Under the pieces are notes generated by a model. It saw only the letters and a list, made by a program, of their open reading frames with translations, did no database searches and was not told the DNA's origin. Source: Firmicutes bacterium HGW-Firmicutes-7 (GTDB lineage: Bacteria; Bacillota; Clostridia; Lachnospirales; Vallitaleaceae). Taken from it: a DNA stretch of 64,000 nucleotides. The stretch is from contig PGZO01000001.1 in NCBI GenBank assembly GCA_002841375.1, forward strand, positions 1 to 64,000, in the 5' to 3' direction. Below are positions 34,812 to 45,043 of the stretch, piece after piece. A program made the translations under genes and the position numbers. The number at the start of each line of letters is the position of its first letter. Positions within the stretch are counted from its first letter, which is position 1.

Positions 34812-35927
34812 ATGGAGAATACAACGTTAGAACATAAACAATTAGATATTGCTAGAATAAAAAGCAATTTACGTGAGGGGCTTAAAACTGGTCTATTTGC
34901 ATTTGTTGTTTGCTATCTACTATCTTTTGTGCTTGCATTATTACTTAATTTTACTGCAATGAGTTTTGTTAAGACTACAATGATTGGTGCAATGGGCGGG
35001 AGTGGATCAAGTGGTTTTGGGACGCTTATTAAGCTAACATCAATCATAATGAGTGTATCAGTTTTCAATAGTCATGGAGCGATTAGGATTGGTATGATGT
35101 TGTTTGCAATATTACCTTTTTCAACGTTTTTTGCTGTTGGAAATAAAGAACGGGTCGGTCGTGGATTTAATGCCTGGAATCTTTTGTTATATTTTATAAC
35201 AAGCGGAGTATTTACAGTAGTTTTAACGCTTTTACAACTTGTTACAAGGGGCGATTTTTTAGATATAAATGTTAGTTTTATTTCTTTTCAAAATCTACTA
35301 ACAACCTTATTTGTAACGGTCTTAATACAATTAATAATTGGACTAAATTATAATAAAAAACCAAGAAGTTACATAAGAGCAACAAGAGTATTATTTAGAC
35401 TAGTCCTTGGATTAGGTTTGTTTTTTGCTTTAATAGATTTGATCAAGGTGGTTATACATATACCAGTGTCTATATTAGGAAAGGTTGGGATTGTTTTAGG
35501 CCTGCTCCCAAATGTAACAGTGTATAAAAGTTTTTTATTTATGGGTAATAATATAGAAACAAGTGAATCTTTGGCGCAATGGATGGATAAGGCTGCAAGC
35601 ATGAATATTTCTTTTGAAGGATTAAACCTTTTTATGAGTATTGCAGCAATCATTATTTGGATATTAATGGTGCTATTTTCTTTGTTATATATTAATAAGA
35701 ATAAATATTGGAAAGAGATGTGTTTATTTGCTATTGCTTTTTCATCTATTTCAACATTTTTAGCATTTTGCACATCAACGAGTTTAGGCACAGTTATTCT
35801 AGTAGGTGAGATATTTATTGGTATTAATATGCTTCAAGCATTTTTTGTGCCACTTTTGTCAATATTAGCATTAGGACTAATGGTATGGTTAATTAGAAAA
35901 ATGGTTTATATTGTAAAAGAGATTTAG
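34812..35927 (+). CDS. Multi-spanning membrane protein, function unknown
   Basis: The 371-residue protein has about eight to nine hydrophobic segments, with an outer or inner loop rich in Gly/Ser (GAMGGSGSSGFG) at about 58-70 and a longer loop at 240-265. No family recognised. It follows the HAD gene by 15 bases with aaggagaag as its ribosome site, so the two are likely co-transcribed. Confidence 0.7.
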   Translation: MENTTLEHKQLDIARIKSNLREGLKTGLFAFVVCYLLSFVLALLLNFTAMSFVKTTMIGAMGGSGSSGFGTLIKLTSIIMSVSVFNSHGAIRIGMMLFAILPFSTFFAVGNKERVGRGFNAWNLLLYFITSGVFTVVLTLLQLVTRGDFLDINVSFISFQNLLTTLFVTVLIQLIIGLNYNKKPRSYIRATRVLFRLVLGLGLFFALIDLIKVVIHIPVSILGKVGIVLGLLPNVTVYKSFLFMGNNIETSESLAQWMDKAASMNISFEGLNLFMSIAAIIIWILMVLFSLLYINKNKYWKEMCLFAIAFSSISTFLAFCTSTSLGTVILVGEIFIGINMLQAFFVPLLSILALGLMVWLIRKMVYIVKEI

Positions 35928-35995
35928 CATAAGCATGAGTTATAAGACATTATTATATGTGACTCAGAATCTTGCTCAGTAGGCAAGCTCAACAC

Positions 35996-36024
35996 CTTGA
36001 CAAAAACAGGGAACTATATTAAAC
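35996..36024 (+). promoter_or_regulatory. Likely promoter of the proS leader
   Basis: TTGACA (35996-36001), 17-base spacer, TAAACT (36019-36024), just upstream of the T-box. Confidence 0.5.
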
Positions 36025-36049
36025 TACTACTATTATAATAATAACTAAG

Positions 36050-36267
36050 TAGCGATGATAAGAACTAGTAAATAAGATGCTTTATCCTAGAGAAGAAGTC
36101 CGTGGCTGTAAGATTTCTGTAAAGCGCTTGTTGAACCTATCTTTGAGCTTTATATGAAAATATAACGTCACTTCACGTTACGAAGCTTAAAGATAACAAT
36201 AGGTTTATTGTTAAATTAGGGTGGTACCACGACATACTTCGTCCCTTGGGGAGGAGGTATTTTTTTG
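36050..36267 (+). ncRNA. T-box leader RNA of proS
   Basis: The hallmark antiterminator sequence AGGGTGGTACCACG is at about 36219-36232. The terminator alternative is tacttcgtccc (36235-36245) pairing with gggaggaggta (36249-36259), followed by eight T residues. The upstream part, including cctagagaagaagtccg, forms stem I. T-boxes sense uncharged tRNA and allow transcription when it is bound; proS downstream implies tRNA-Pro. A CCT in gaaccta (about 36136) could be the specifier; I did not fold it. This accounts for most of the 438-base gap before proS. Confidence 0.9.
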
Positions 36268-36365
36268 TCTCTGAAAAGGTAAATATAAGTAACAGAAACT
36301 AAGAGAATAGTTAGATATAGCCCGGCACAGTCGACCTTCATGATTTAAAAAAAGGAGTGTTAATT

Positions 36366-37802
36366 ATGGCAAAGGAAAAAAAGTTAGTTGAGGCGATTAC
36401 ATCGATGGATCAAGATTTTACACAATGGTACACGGATGTAGTTAAAAAAGCAGAATTAATAGACTATTCAAGCGTAAGAGGGTGTATGATTATCAAACCC
36501 TACGGTTATGCAATATGGGAGCTTATTCAAAAGCAGCTTGATCAAAGATTTAAAGATACAGGGCACGAAAATGTATATATGCCAATGTTTATTCCAGAGA
36601 GCCTACTACAAAAAGAAAAGGATCACGTTGAGGGCTTTGCCCCTGAGGTTGCATGGGTTACCCATGGTGGATCAGATAAATTAACAGAGCGTTTATGTGT
36701 TAGACCTACTTCAGAAACATTGTTTTGTGATCACTATGCAAATATCATTCAATCTTATAGAGATTTACCAAAGCTATATAATCAATGGTGCTCAGTAGTT
36801 AGATGGGAAAAAACTACAAGACCTTTTCTTCGCTCTTTAGAATTTTTATGGCAAGAAGGACATACTGCACATGCTACAGCAGAAGAAGCTGAAGAAGAAA
36901 CAATTAAAATGTTAAATGTTTACGCAGAGTTTTGTGAAAACGTATTAGCCATTCCAATGGTTAAAGGTCAAAAGACTGAAAAAGAAAAATTTGCAGGAGC
37001 AAAAGCAACCTATACAATTGAAAGTTTAATGCACGATGGAAAAGCACTTCAATCAGGCACTACACATAACTTTGGGGATGGCTTTGCAAAAGCATTTGGT
37101 ATTCAATATACAGATAAAGAAAACAAACTGCAATATGTTCATCAAACTTCATGGGGAATGACTACAAGGTTAATTGGTGCGGTAATTATGGTACATGGGG
37201 ATGATTCAGGTCTAGTATTGCCACCATCAATTGCACCAATTGAGGTTATAATCGTACCTATTATGCAGAAAAAAGAAGGTGTTCTTGAAAAAGCAGCAGA
37301 GCTTAAAACAGCCCTTAGTAAAATTGCAAGAGTTAAAGTGGATGATTCTGATAAGAGTCCAGGGTGGAAGTTTGCTGAGTATGAAATGAAGGGTGTACCT
37401 GTACGAGTAGAAATTGGTCCTAAGGACATTGAAAACAACCAAGCTGTGATTGTAAGAAGAGATACTAGAGAAAAAACTATTGTTGCTTTGGATCAGCTTG
37501 AGAAAGAAGTAAAAGAACTTCTTGAAAAAATGCAAATAGATTTATTAAATAAAGCCCTTACCCATAGAAATGAGCACACCTACGGTGCAACAAATATGGA
37601 TGAATTCACAAAGATTGTGGATGAAACGCCTGGATTTATTAAAGCTATGTGGTGTGGAGACGAAGCCTGTGAAAATGCAATCAAAGAACAAACAGGTGCA
37701 ACAGCAAGATGTATGCCTTTTGAGCAAGAAAACGTAGGCACCACTTGCGTGAGCTGCGGCGAACCCGCAAAGAGCCTCGTTTATTGGGGAAGATCGTATT
37801 AA
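36366..37802 (+). CDS. proS: Prolyl-tRNA synthetase, compact eukaryote/archaeal type
   Basis: The 478-residue class II synthetase has [46 protein letters not shown] (motif 2 region, quoted in family terms) and [25 protein letters not shown]. It lacks the editing insertion of the long bacterial form and carries the C-terminal zinc-like domain ([13 protein letters not shown]). It charges tRNA-Pro with proline. Start ATG at 36366 follows aaaggag. Controlled by the T-box upstream; a hairpin at 37807 follows. Confidence 0.95.
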   Translation: MAKEKKLVEAITSMDQDFTQWYTDVVKKAELIDYSSVRGCMIIKPYGYAIWELIQKQLDQRFKDTGHENVYMPMFIPESLLQKEKDHVEGFAPEVAWVTHGGSDKLTERLCVRPTSETLFCDHYANIIQSYRDLPKLYNQWCSVVRWEKTTRPFLRSLEFLWQEGHTAHATAEEAEEETIKMLNVYAEFCENVLAIPMVKGQKTEKEKFAGAKATYTIESLMHDGKALQSGTTHNFGDGFAKAFGIQYTDKENKLQYVHQTSWGMTTRLIGAVIMVHGDDSGLVLPPSIAPIEVIIVPIMQKKEGVLEKAAELKTALSKIARVKVDDSDKSPGWKFAEYEMKGVPVRVEIGPKDIENNQAVIVRRDTREKTIVALDQLEKEVKELLEKMQIDLLNKALTHRNEHTYGATNMDEFTKIVDETPGFIKAMWCGDEACENAIKEQTGATARCMPFEQENVGTTCVSCGEPAKSLVYWGRSY

Positions 37803-37806
37803 CAGC

Positions 37807-37835
37807 AGGACAAAGGGGACAGTCCCCTTTGTCCT
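37807..37835. terminator. Perfect 14-bp hairpin between converging genes
   Basis: aggacaaaggggac (37807-37820) and gtcccctttgtcct (37822-37835) pair perfectly around a single base. It separates proS from the converging membrane-protein gene and could terminate both. Its caaaggggac core resembles the repeat family at 21147. Confidence 0.7.
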
Positions 37836-37844
37836 TTCTTTCTC

Positions 37845-39221
37845 CTATCTTGCCAGATTCCATTCATACCAGTTTAGATCGGAGTAGTTTGATTGCTTTT
37901 CTTCAAAACTTCTTTTGAAGGATGTTTGAATATATACGGGATATTCAGACATATGGGCTTCGATAACGGGCTTAGCATCTAGGGATAATTGTTCTAAGTA
38001 TTGGTAATCAAAGTTTATCTCGTGAGGATTATTTGAATATCGCTCGATATTTTTGACCGCAATAAAGGCGTCAACATTTAAGAACGTCAATAAAATATAA
38101 AATATAAATACGGAGATGGAGGCGAGCTCTAAGTATTTGAAATTAGCTTTGAAGATGCCTATGAGTATGGGGATCAAAGCAATGGCCTCTGCAATTAGGA
38201 ATAAATATACTAGTAGTCTGAGTCTTGTATATCCGTAAGTTGATTCATAAAGACTCATTCTATAAAAAGCTGAAAATGTCATTATATAGGTACATATTAC
38301 AGTAATTAAAAGGAGTCCATTGGTTAATTTATGGGCTTTTTTAAATTGGTTGAAGATGGTAACGACTAGAACATTAATTGCAGATATAAAAACTAGCTGA
38401 AAAAAACCTTCTCTAGCGTACTGTGCATAATGAATGCCTTCAGGTAGTTGATTACCAAGGAAAAGGTATTTAATTTGAATAAAACTAAATGCCAGATAAA
38501 CCAGGTCAATACATATTAAAAATACATAAGAGCTTGTTATATTAAATACACGCTTAGGGCTGTATAATGTATCAATCGACACATAGTTTATTTTTCTTGC
38601 TACATGATTGTAAATATAAGCTGCAAAAAATAGAAAGACAAAAAATCTGAAGAACCCTTTGCGCAAAACGGTTGTTAGTGATAGCGTTACCATTTGTGTG
38701 ATCATTGTATTGAATACCACATCGGAGGATAATAATATAGGAACAACGAATATTAAAAACATACAGGCGAGTACAAGACCAACGATTACATTGATAAATC
38801 CTTTCTTCTTAATGGTTGTAATGATCTCTAGATCTAAAAATAATTGATTTAATTTACCTAGAGGCAATAGTAAGCTTTGAAAAGTAAGTAAAAACCATTG
38901 AAAAATGTTGAATGGGATAATACTATGAACGATTAACCCGTACATTCCGATTATTAATAGAAAGTTAAAAACTTTAAATAGAGCAAAATCATATCGTAAA
39001 AAAGGGGTAGACAACAAAAGGATCGTTACACTTATGATCATATATTTCTTTTTGCTAAAACCATCTACCTCCTTACTGCAAAAATAACCAATCGTCAGTA
39101 ATATAATATTAAAGATTAAAACGGATACACCTAATTTTGAAAAGAGAAAAAAGTAATTAAACAAAATGCTTAACACCACGCTGAAAATTATAAGCTTATT
39201 TTTTATAGCTAATCGAATCAT
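37845..39221 (-). CDS. DUF4173/DUF4153 family membrane protein
   Basis: The 458-residue protein has about eleven to twelve hydrophobic segments and a soluble C-terminal tail (NFDYQYLEQLSLDAKPVIEAHMS) as in DUF4153/DUF4173 proteins. Function unknown. It overlaps the HTH gene by 4 bases and forms an operon with DUF2975, a combination seen in other Firmicutes. Confidence 0.8.
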   Translation of the reverse strand: MIRLAIKNKLIIFSVVLSILFNYFFLFSKLGVSVLIFNIILLTIGYFCSKEVDGFSKKKYMIISVTILLLSTPFLRYDFALFKVFNFLLIIGMYGLIVHSIIPFNIFQWFLLTFQSLLLPLGKLNQLFLDLEIITTIKKKGFINVIVGLVLACMFLIFVVPILLSSDVVFNTMITQMVTLSLTTVLRKGFFRFFVFLFFAAYIYNHVARKINYVSIDTLYSPKRVFNITSSYVFLICIDLVYLAFSFIQIKYLFLGNQLPEGIHYAQYAREGFFQLVFISAINVLVVTIFNQFKKAHKLTNGLLLITVICTYIMTFSAFYRMSLYESTYGYTRLRLLVYLFLIAEAIALIPILIGIFKANFKYLELASISVFIFYILLTFLNVDAFIAVKNIERYSNNPHEINFDYQYLEQLSLDAKPVIEAHMSEYPVYIQTSFKRSFEEKQSNYSDLNWYEWNLAR

Positions 39222-39436
39222 TCTGACACATCCTCTCTATATTCTAAAATATCTCCTGGTTGACACCCTAATACATGACAAATCGCTTCAAGGGTTGAAA
39301 AACGTATTGCCTTTGCTTTGTTATTTTTTAAGATGGATAAATTTGCATTGGTAATGCCAACTGCCTGAGCAAGCTCAGTAAGACCCATTTTCTTTTTTGC
39401 CATCATAACATCTAAATTAATAATTATTTGGCCCAT
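39218..39436 (-). CDS. Small XRE/Cro-type HTH regulator (YozG-like)
   Basis: The 72-residue protein is a single helix-turn-helix: MAKKKMGLTELAQAVGIT, NLSILKNNKAKAIRFSTLEAI in parts, and LGCQPGDILEY. aaaggag precedes the ATG. It sits between DUF2975 and DUF4173 genes and probably represses this operon. Confidence 0.9.
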   Translation of the reverse strand: MGQIIINLDVMMAKKKMGLTELAQAVGITNANLSILKNNKAKAIRFSTLEAICHVLGCQPGDILEYREDVSE

Positions 39437-39448
39437 AAGCTCACTCCT

Positions 39449-39922
39449 TTATATTGTTAGGTCGTTTTCTGTTTTAAATAAAACGGCACTTTCAAATAAT
39501 TGTGCCAATACATAGCAAAAGACTGTAGCCATTAAGAATACAAATACAACAATCATCGTAAAGAACGAATTAAGAACGATTATCTTCGTTAAGTATACGA
39601 TGGCAATGACAAGGCTCATATAACAAATTTTCATCAAAGAGGTAACGTTTTGAATAATGAAGGGATTGTCTAGTGCACAAGTTTTAAATAGCTTTCTTAG
39701 TTCGTTTAAGATTATAATCGCACATACACCAGAAACATATAAGATGGCTAAAATATAAAAATATAATTTACTTGCGTTTGGCATTGCATAGGTAATATCC
39801 ATATTTATATATCCTTTAACAAGTAGGGGTAAGGAAATTAACACACCAGCAGCAAAAAACATTAGAAATAGCATAAGGTAGTTTAATAATAAGGTTAAAG
39901 GCTTAAAGGGAAACACTTTCAT
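39449..39922 (-). CDS. DUF2975 family membrane protein
   Basis: The 157-residue protein has four hydrophobic segments and the DUF2975 pattern (NELRKLFKTCALDNPFIIQNV in parts). Function unknown; such proteins accompany small YozG-type regulators, as here. taggagg precedes the ATG. First gene of the three-gene minus-strand operon. Confidence 0.85.
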   Translation of the reverse strand: MKVFPFKPLTLLLNYLMLFLMFFAAGVLISLPLLVKGYINMDITYAMPNASKLYFYILAILYVSGVCAIIILNELRKLFKTCALDNPFIIQNVTSLMKICYMSLVIAIVYLTKIIVLNSFFTMIVVFVFLMATVFCYVLAQLFESAVLFKTENDLTI

Positions 39923-39995
39923 AATAACCTCCTAATTGATAATTTTGTTTTTTTATAATAACATAGTATACATCATAAAGCAATAATAAATTATT

Positions 39996-40023
39996 GATTA
40001 TCGATAAATAAATATTGATAATC
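39996..40023. promoter_or_regulatory. Possible operator of the DUF2975-HTH operon
   Basis: gattatcgata (39996-40006) and tattgataatc (40013-40023) are complementary at 10 of 11 positions with a 6-base spacer. It stands about 75 bases upstream of the operon start in a 313-base gap that holds no other feature I can name. Confidence 0.5.
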
Positions 40024-40235
40024 GGACCAATGGAATTAAAAATGAACTTAGGTATTTAGAAGCAGTAAAATAGATAAAAATGACAAAACCTAAAAAAAAT
40101 GATATAATATTTTCTGATAGAACACAAATATTGGGTAAATGATGAATTGTTTTGTAGTTCATTTATATGTTGGGAACTCGTAGTGAATGTAGAGGGCGAA
40201 TGTTCTTTAACATGGATATGATTGGGAGGATGGTT

Positions 40236-40889
40236 ATGGCAATTAAATTAATAATATTCGATCTAGATGGAACCTTAGTGGACTCAATTGATGGCTTAGC
40301 GACTTCAATGAATAAAGTGCTTGCTTCTAGAGGTTATCCGCAACATAGAGTAGAGGATTATAAGCGGTTTGTGGGAAATGGTATTAAAAAGTTAGTTTCT
40401 AGGGGGTTGCCAGAAGATCTCAGGGATCCAGAAACAGTTGATATGTGTTATGATAACATGCTAAAAGCCTACCATGAGCATTACGCTGTAGGAATGTCCA
40501 TTTACAAAGGCATTGATGCGGTGTTAAATGAACTAACAGCAAAAGGGGTAATACTGGCCATTAATACGAATAAGAACCAAGTTATGGCACAAAAAGTTGT
40601 GGATCTATTTTTAAGTCAATGGAATTTTGTTAAAATCATTGGCGCGGATGCAAACTATGAAATCAAACCAAGTCCAGCAGCGGCCATTCATATTGCAAAT
40701 GAAGTTGGTGTAAAGCCTTCTGAGTGCATTTATATCGGTGATTCTGAGGTGGATTTAAATACAGCAAAAAATGCAGGGATGCACTCCATTCTTGTTACCT
40801 GGGGTTTTCGAACAGAAGAAGAACTTCTAGCGCATAAGCCTGAAGTATTGATCAAAGCACCAAGCGAAATTATGAGATATATAGGTTAG
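40236..40889 (+). CDS. HAD phosphatase, phosphoglycolate phosphatase type
   Basis: The 217-residue protein has motif I IIFDLDGTLVDSIDG, a helical cap, Lys in KPSPAAAIHIANEV and motif IV YIGDSEVDLNTAKNAGM. This is the Gph/PhnX-like subgroup. Start at 40236 is 6 bases after gggagg; the longer frame to 40167 starts inside non-coding DNA. Stands alone, followed by a MITE-like repeat. Confidence 0.88.
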   Translation: MAIKLIIFDLDGTLVDSIDGLATSMNKVLASRGYPQHRVEDYKRFVGNGIKKLVSRGLPEDLRDPETVDMCYDNMLKAYHEHYAVGMSIYKGIDAVLNELTAKGVILAINTNKNQVMAQKVVDLFLSQWNFVKIIGADANYEIKPSPAAAIHIANEVGVKPSECIYIGDSEVDLNTAKNAGMHSILVTWGFRTEEELLAHKPEVLIKAPSEIMRYIG

Positions 40890-40912
40890 TAATAATCTTA
40901 CATATGAAATAA

Positions 40913-40982
40913 TGGTTGTAGCGTCAAAAGTAAGTTATGTTGTGCAAGAAAGAACAACTATATACTTTTGACACTATAACCA
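40913..40982. mobile_element. MITE-like hairpin element, short copy
   Basis: It opens with tggttgtagcgtcaaaagta and closes with tacttttgacactataacca, which are inverted copies with two mismatches. It matches the ends of the 122-base copy at 62215 but lacks about 52 inner bases, so it is an internally deleted member. Confidence 0.8.
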
Positions 40983-41028
40983 ATAATACCAATTTATTAT
41001 AGATATTTACATGAAAAGAGGAATAAAC

Positions 41029-41904
41029 ATGCAAAAGGTAGATCCAGAACTAATTAAGATGCTTTTGGTCGAACAAAAAAATGAGATAACAGGGCATCTT
41101 ATATATAAGAGATTAGCGAGTAAGACAAAAAATACCCATAATGCGAAAGTTTTACATGATATTAGTGAAGACGAATTAGGTCATTACAACCAATTTAAAA
41201 GCATAACAGGTGAAGATGTTAAGCCGAATATGATAAAAGTGTATTTTTTCTATCTTATTAGTATTTTTTTTGGCTTGACCTTTGGTGTTAAACTGCTAGA
41301 AAAAACAGAAATAGAAGGTCAACAAGTCTATTCGAAATACCAAGGACAATTACCTCTCTTAACAACAGTATTAGAGGAAGAAGAAAAACATGAAAAAGAA
41401 CTAATAGATATGTTAAATGAAGAAAAGCTTAACTATATTGGCTCTATTGTTTTGGGATTAAATGATGCGCTAGTTGAGCTTACAGGTGCGTTGGCAGGGT
41501 ATACCTTTGCTTTTCAAGATACAAAGATTATTGCGTTGACGGGATTGATTACAGGAATCAGTGCATCCTTTTCAATGGCAGCATCCGAGTACTTATCCAC
41601 GAAACAAGAAGAAGGTGGGGCAAGGGCTCGTAAAGCTGCTATTTATACAGGGATTGCTTATGTTTGTACAGTAGCACTATTAATTACACCATTTTTGTTT
41701 TTAAAGAATCCATTTATAAGTCTTTTGGTTACATTAACCGTTGCAGTACTAATAATACTTGTATTTAATTACTACGTATCCGTTGCAAAAGACCTTGACT
41801 TTAAAAAAAGATTTTTAGAAATGGTCGTAATCAGCTTAGGGGTTTCAGCGATCTCCTTTGTAATTGGAATATTGGTTAAGCAAGTATTTAATATTGAAAT
41901 ATAA
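41029..41904 (+). CDS. Rubrerythrin/ferritin-like and VIT1 fusion (MbfA-like)
   Basis: The 291-residue protein has an N-terminal ferritin-like helical domain (EQKNEITGHLIYKRLA, HDISEDELGHYNQF, VLEEEEKHEKEL supply Glu and His ligands) and a C-terminal VIT1/CCC1 domain with five hydrophobic segments (GLNDALVELTGALAG, GISASFSMAASEYLSTK). Proteins with this layout export iron or manganese. Start at 41029 follows agagg. Stands alone upstream of natA. Confidence 0.88.
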   Translation: MQKVDPELIKMLLVEQKNEITGHLIYKRLASKTKNTHNAKVLHDISEDELGHYNQFKSITGEDVKPNMIKVYFFYLISIFFGLTFGVKLLEKTEIEGQQVYSKYQGQLPLLTTVLEEEEKHEKELIDMLNEEKLNYIGSIVLGLNDALVELTGALAGYTFAFQDTKIIALTGLITGISASFSMAASEYLSTKQEEGGARARKAAIYTGIAYVCTVALLITPFLFLKNPFISLLVTLTVAVLIILVFNYYVSVAKDLDFKKRFLEMVVISLGVSAISFVIGILVKQVFNIEI

Positions 41905-41941
41905 AAAAGGTAAGACAGTTTAAATAACAGGAGGTACTATT

Positions 41942-42718
41942 TTGATAGAGGTTAAGAATTTTACTAAAATTTATCATTTGTCTAAAAAGCAAATGAAAGA
42001 ACAGAAATTGAAAGCAAGCCAGAAGGTAGCGGTTGATCATATTAATTTTATCGCTAAAGAAGGACAAATTTTTGGATTGCTAGGACCAAACGGTGCAGGA
42101 AAAACAACTACGCTTCGAAGCATTGCAACCTTGTTAAATCCTACAAAGGGAGAGATTATAGTGCAAGGGTTCGATGTTACGAAGAATCCAACAGAAGTAA
42201 GAAGAAGAATTGGCTTTTTGACAAATGAATTAAAGTTGGATACACATTTTACACCTGCTTATACAATGTCTTTTTTTGGAAAGCTGCATAGCATGAGCGC
42301 TAAAGATATAGATAGTAGAACAGAGGAATTATTTGAATACTTTGGGATTAAAGACTTTGCCAATAAGAAAATCAGTGATTTATCTACAGGCATGATGCAG
42401 AAGCTATCGATTGCAGTTAGCTTGATTCATGACCCAGAAGTGGTAATATTTGATGAGCCAACCAATGGATTAGATATTATTACCGCGAGGGCAGTGACTG
42501 ATTATCTTCAAAAGTTAAAAGAAAGAGGCAAGTTAATTATCGTATCCACTCATATTATGACGGTTGCAGAAAAGCTATGTGATAAGGTGGCGATTATTAT
42601 TGGCGGAAAAAAGGTTGCTGATGGCACGATTTTAGAAGTGTTAAATCAAACGAATGCAACGAACTTAGAGGATGCCTTTTTTGAACTATATAAAGAAAAT
42701 GTAGGGGAGGGTGTATAA
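41942..42718 (+). CDS. natA: ABC transporter ATPase, NatA type
   Basis: The 258-residue protein has GPNGAGKTTT, LSTGMMQKLSIA and VVIFDEPTNGLD with STHIMTVAEKLCD, all canonical. With the permease gene overlapping at its stop it forms a NatAB-like sodium or drug exporter. TTG start after gaggt. The spacing and motif set match NatA. Confidence 0.92.
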   Translation: MIEVKNFTKIYHLSKKQMKEQKLKASQKVAVDHINFIAKEGQIFGLLGPNGAGKTTTLRSIATLLNPTKGEIIVQGFDVTKNPTEVRRRIGFLTNELKLDTHFTPAYTMSFFGKLHSMSAKDIDSRTEELFEYFGIKDFANKKISDLSTGMMQKLSIAVSLIHDPEVVIFDEPTNGLDIITARAVTDYLQKLKERGKLIIVSTHIMTVAEKLCDKVAIIIGGKKVADGTILEVLNQTNATNLEDAFFELYKENVGEGV

Positions 42719-43935
42719 TGCTATTAAATATTATTAGTAAAGAATTAAAACGTGTATTTTCTGATAGAAGGTTGGTTATATCAACCTTTGTTATACCTGC
42801 AATTAGTATTTATGTATTATATAGCCTAATGGGAAATATGATGGGAAATGTACTAGGGGATATTGAGCGTCATACTTCAATTGTTTATGTAAGTAACGCA
42901 CCCCAAAGTTTTTCTAATTATTTCGATACGGTGAAGGACACGTACAATATGGAAGTTGATTTTGGTGATTATGATAAAAACGAGTTCACTGAAAGAATTA
43001 GAAGTGGTGAAGTCGATTTATTGGTAGAGTTTGAAGATCAATTTGATGCAAAGGTAGCAAGTTACTCAGATAGCAATCAATCACCAGAAATTATGACCTT
43101 CTCTAATCCATCAGAAGATTATTCGAATGAAGCGAAGAATAATTTTGTGTTTGACATATTAGAAGGCTATGAGAAAGAGATTCTGACGGATCGTTTTGGA
43201 AACATCAATTATGTGAAGGCTTTTGATGTAGATGCAACGAACCAAGAATCAGCTATTTTAGATGAGAAAAAGGCAGCTGCATCTGGACTTGGCATGATTG
43301 TTCCGATGATTCTTGCAATCATCTTATTTGCAGGTGCTATGGGTATCGGAATGGATACGATTGCAGGGGAAAAAGAAAGAGGAACTATGGCAACCTTATT
43401 ATTAACACCAATTCCTAGAGAAACCATTGCCTTAGGAAAAGTTATTGGACTTGGAATTGTGGCAATTATTAGTGCAGCATGTTCCTTTGGTGCAATTATT
43501 GCATCTCTTCCAAATATGTTATCCTCCTTTGGTGGGGAAGGTGTAGGCCCCATTGGTTTATCATTTAGTATACTTCAATATGTACAGCTATTTGTTATAA
43601 TGATTACATTGGTAGGGATCTATGTTGGATTAATTTGTTTAATTTCTGTTAGAGCTCGCTCTGTCAAAGAAGCGGGAACATATATGGCACCAATCTACAT
43701 GATTATTATGATTGCCGCATTTAGTACGATGTTTTCAAAAAGTGGAGGCGTTGCACTTTATAAATTTGCAATCCCAGTATATGGAAGCGTTACGGCAATT
43801 AAAGAAATGTTTTCTTTTGAACTATCGTTAATGGAATTTGGCGTTACTTCAGGTGTTTCTATTATTGTAACGGCTATTATAATTAAATTAATTACTAAAA
43901 CCTTTAATGATGAAAAAGTGATGTTTAACGCATAA
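42718..43935 (+). CDS. natB: ABC-2 permease, NatB type
   Basis: The 405-residue protein has one N-terminal membrane segment, a large extracellular domain (about 45-190) and five to six C-terminal segments with GMDTIAGEKERGTMATLLLTPIPR, the NatB/ABC-2 hallmark. Its start shares a base with the natA stop, which fits one complex. The exported ion or drug is not shown by the sequence. Confidence 0.92.
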   Translation: MLLNIISKELKRVFSDRRLVISTFVIPAISIYVLYSLMGNMMGNVLGDIERHTSIVYVSNAPQSFSNYFDTVKDTYNMEVDFGDYDKNEFTERIRSGEVDLLVEFEDQFDAKVASYSDSNQSPEIMTFSNPSEDYSNEAKNNFVFDILEGYEKEILTDRFGNINYVKAFDVDATNQESAILDEKKAAASGLGMIVPMILAIILFAGAMGIGMDTIAGEKERGTMATLLLTPIPRETIALGKVIGLGIVAIISAACSFGAIIASLPNMLSSFGGEGVGPIGLSFSILQYVQLFVIMITLVGIYVGLICLISVRARSVKEAGTYMAPIYMIIMIAAFSTMFSKSGGVALYKFAIPVYGSVTAIKEMFSFELSLMEFGVTSGVSIIVTAIIIKLITKTFNDEKVMFNA

Positions 43936-43979
43936 CTACGAGGGCTAGCGACTTTAATAATAGAAATGGAGATAAAACA

Positions 43980-44960
43980 ATGTACTTAATGCTATTAGAA
44001 CCAGATTATAAAGAGCGTGTTTGGGGTGGACAAAAATTAAAGACTATTTTAAATAAAGAGATTCCTTACACACATACAGGAGAGAGTTGGGAAGTTGCTT
44101 GTCATGAAAATGGGCATTCTATTATTAAAAATGGGCCACTAAAAGGGATGACCTTAAAGGCAGCAATTGACGCTTATGGGGAGGAACTATTAGGGCATAC
44201 TGTAAAGAAGGGGGAGAAATTCCCCTTATTACTTAAATTTATTGATGCGAAGGACTTGCTTTCTGTACAGGTTCATCCTGACGATGCATATGCAGTAGTT
44301 AATGAAAATGGAGAGCTTGGTAAAAATGAAGCATGGTATATTTTAGATGCAGAGCTTGGGTCAAAGCTGATTGTTGGCTTAAAGGATGGCGTGACAAAGG
44401 AAGAATTTATTCGCGCATTTAAAGAAGAACGCTTAGAAACGGTTTTACATGAAATTGAAGTGAAAAAAGGAGATGTTGTAAACGTTCCTGCAGGTCTAAT
44501 ACATGCGATTGGAGCTGGAATTCTACTTGCAGAAGTTCAACAAAATTCTGACACCACTTATAGAGTTTATGACTGGGGGCGTGTTGGACTAGATGGGAAA
44601 ATGAGAGAACTGCATGTAGAAAAATCTCTTGAGGTCATAGATTTTGACGAAAAGCACCCTAAAACTGTTGTAGAAGGTACGAGGCAAGTGGGAGAAGGCT
44701 ATGACTTGATCTATTATATTAAGAATAGTTATTTTGCACTAGATAAAATCAATGTGACAAAAAGCTATAGAGGGTATAAGCAGTCAAAACAATTCGAACT
44801 TTTTTTGTGTGTTGAAGGTAACGCTGAAATTAACAGCAAAGAAGGTGCAATTAGTGTAGCTAATGGAGATTCCTTCATGGTTCCAGCAAGCATCGAGACG
44901 TATACAATTACAGGTTGTGGGTCATTTATTAGGGCGACTGTTCCAGAAATTAAAGAATAG
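43980..44960 (+). CDS. manA: Mannose-6-phosphate isomerase, class I
   Basis: The 326-residue protein has the zinc cupin motifs of ManA: KERVWGGQKLK, LLKFIDAKDLLSVQVHPDD, VHPDDAYAV, AGLIHAIGAGILLAEVQQNSDTTYRVYDW in shorter blocks. It interconverts mannose-6-phosphate and fructose-6-phosphate for glycan precursor or sugar use. No operon partner beyond the neighbours. Good start context (gagataaaacaatg). Confidence 0.93.
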   Translation: MYLMLLEPDYKERVWGGQKLKTILNKEIPYTHTGESWEVACHENGHSIIKNGPLKGMTLKAAIDAYGEELLGHTVKKGEKFPLLLKFIDAKDLLSVQVHPDDAYAVVNENGELGKNEAWYILDAELGSKLIVGLKDGVTKEEFIRAFKEERLETVLHEIEVKKGDVVNVPAGLIHAIGAGILLAEVQQNSDTTYRVYDWGRVGLDGKMRELHVEKSLEVIDFDEKHPKTVVEGTRQVGEGYDLIYYIKNSYFALDKINVTKSYRGYKQSKQFELFLCVEGNAEINSKEGAISVANGDSFMVPASIETYTITGCGSFIRATVPEIKE

Positions 44961-45043
44961 GTCGGATCAAAATACTTACAATGAATGCGAGACGGCCCTA
45001 TAAAGATAAAAAAACTGAACAATAGAGAGTAAGGCTGATTATT

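Noticed and set aside
40167-40235. Longer N terminus of the HAD phosphatase
   Set aside because: The added 23 residues precede the Rossmann start and there is a well-spaced gggagg for the ATG at 40236.
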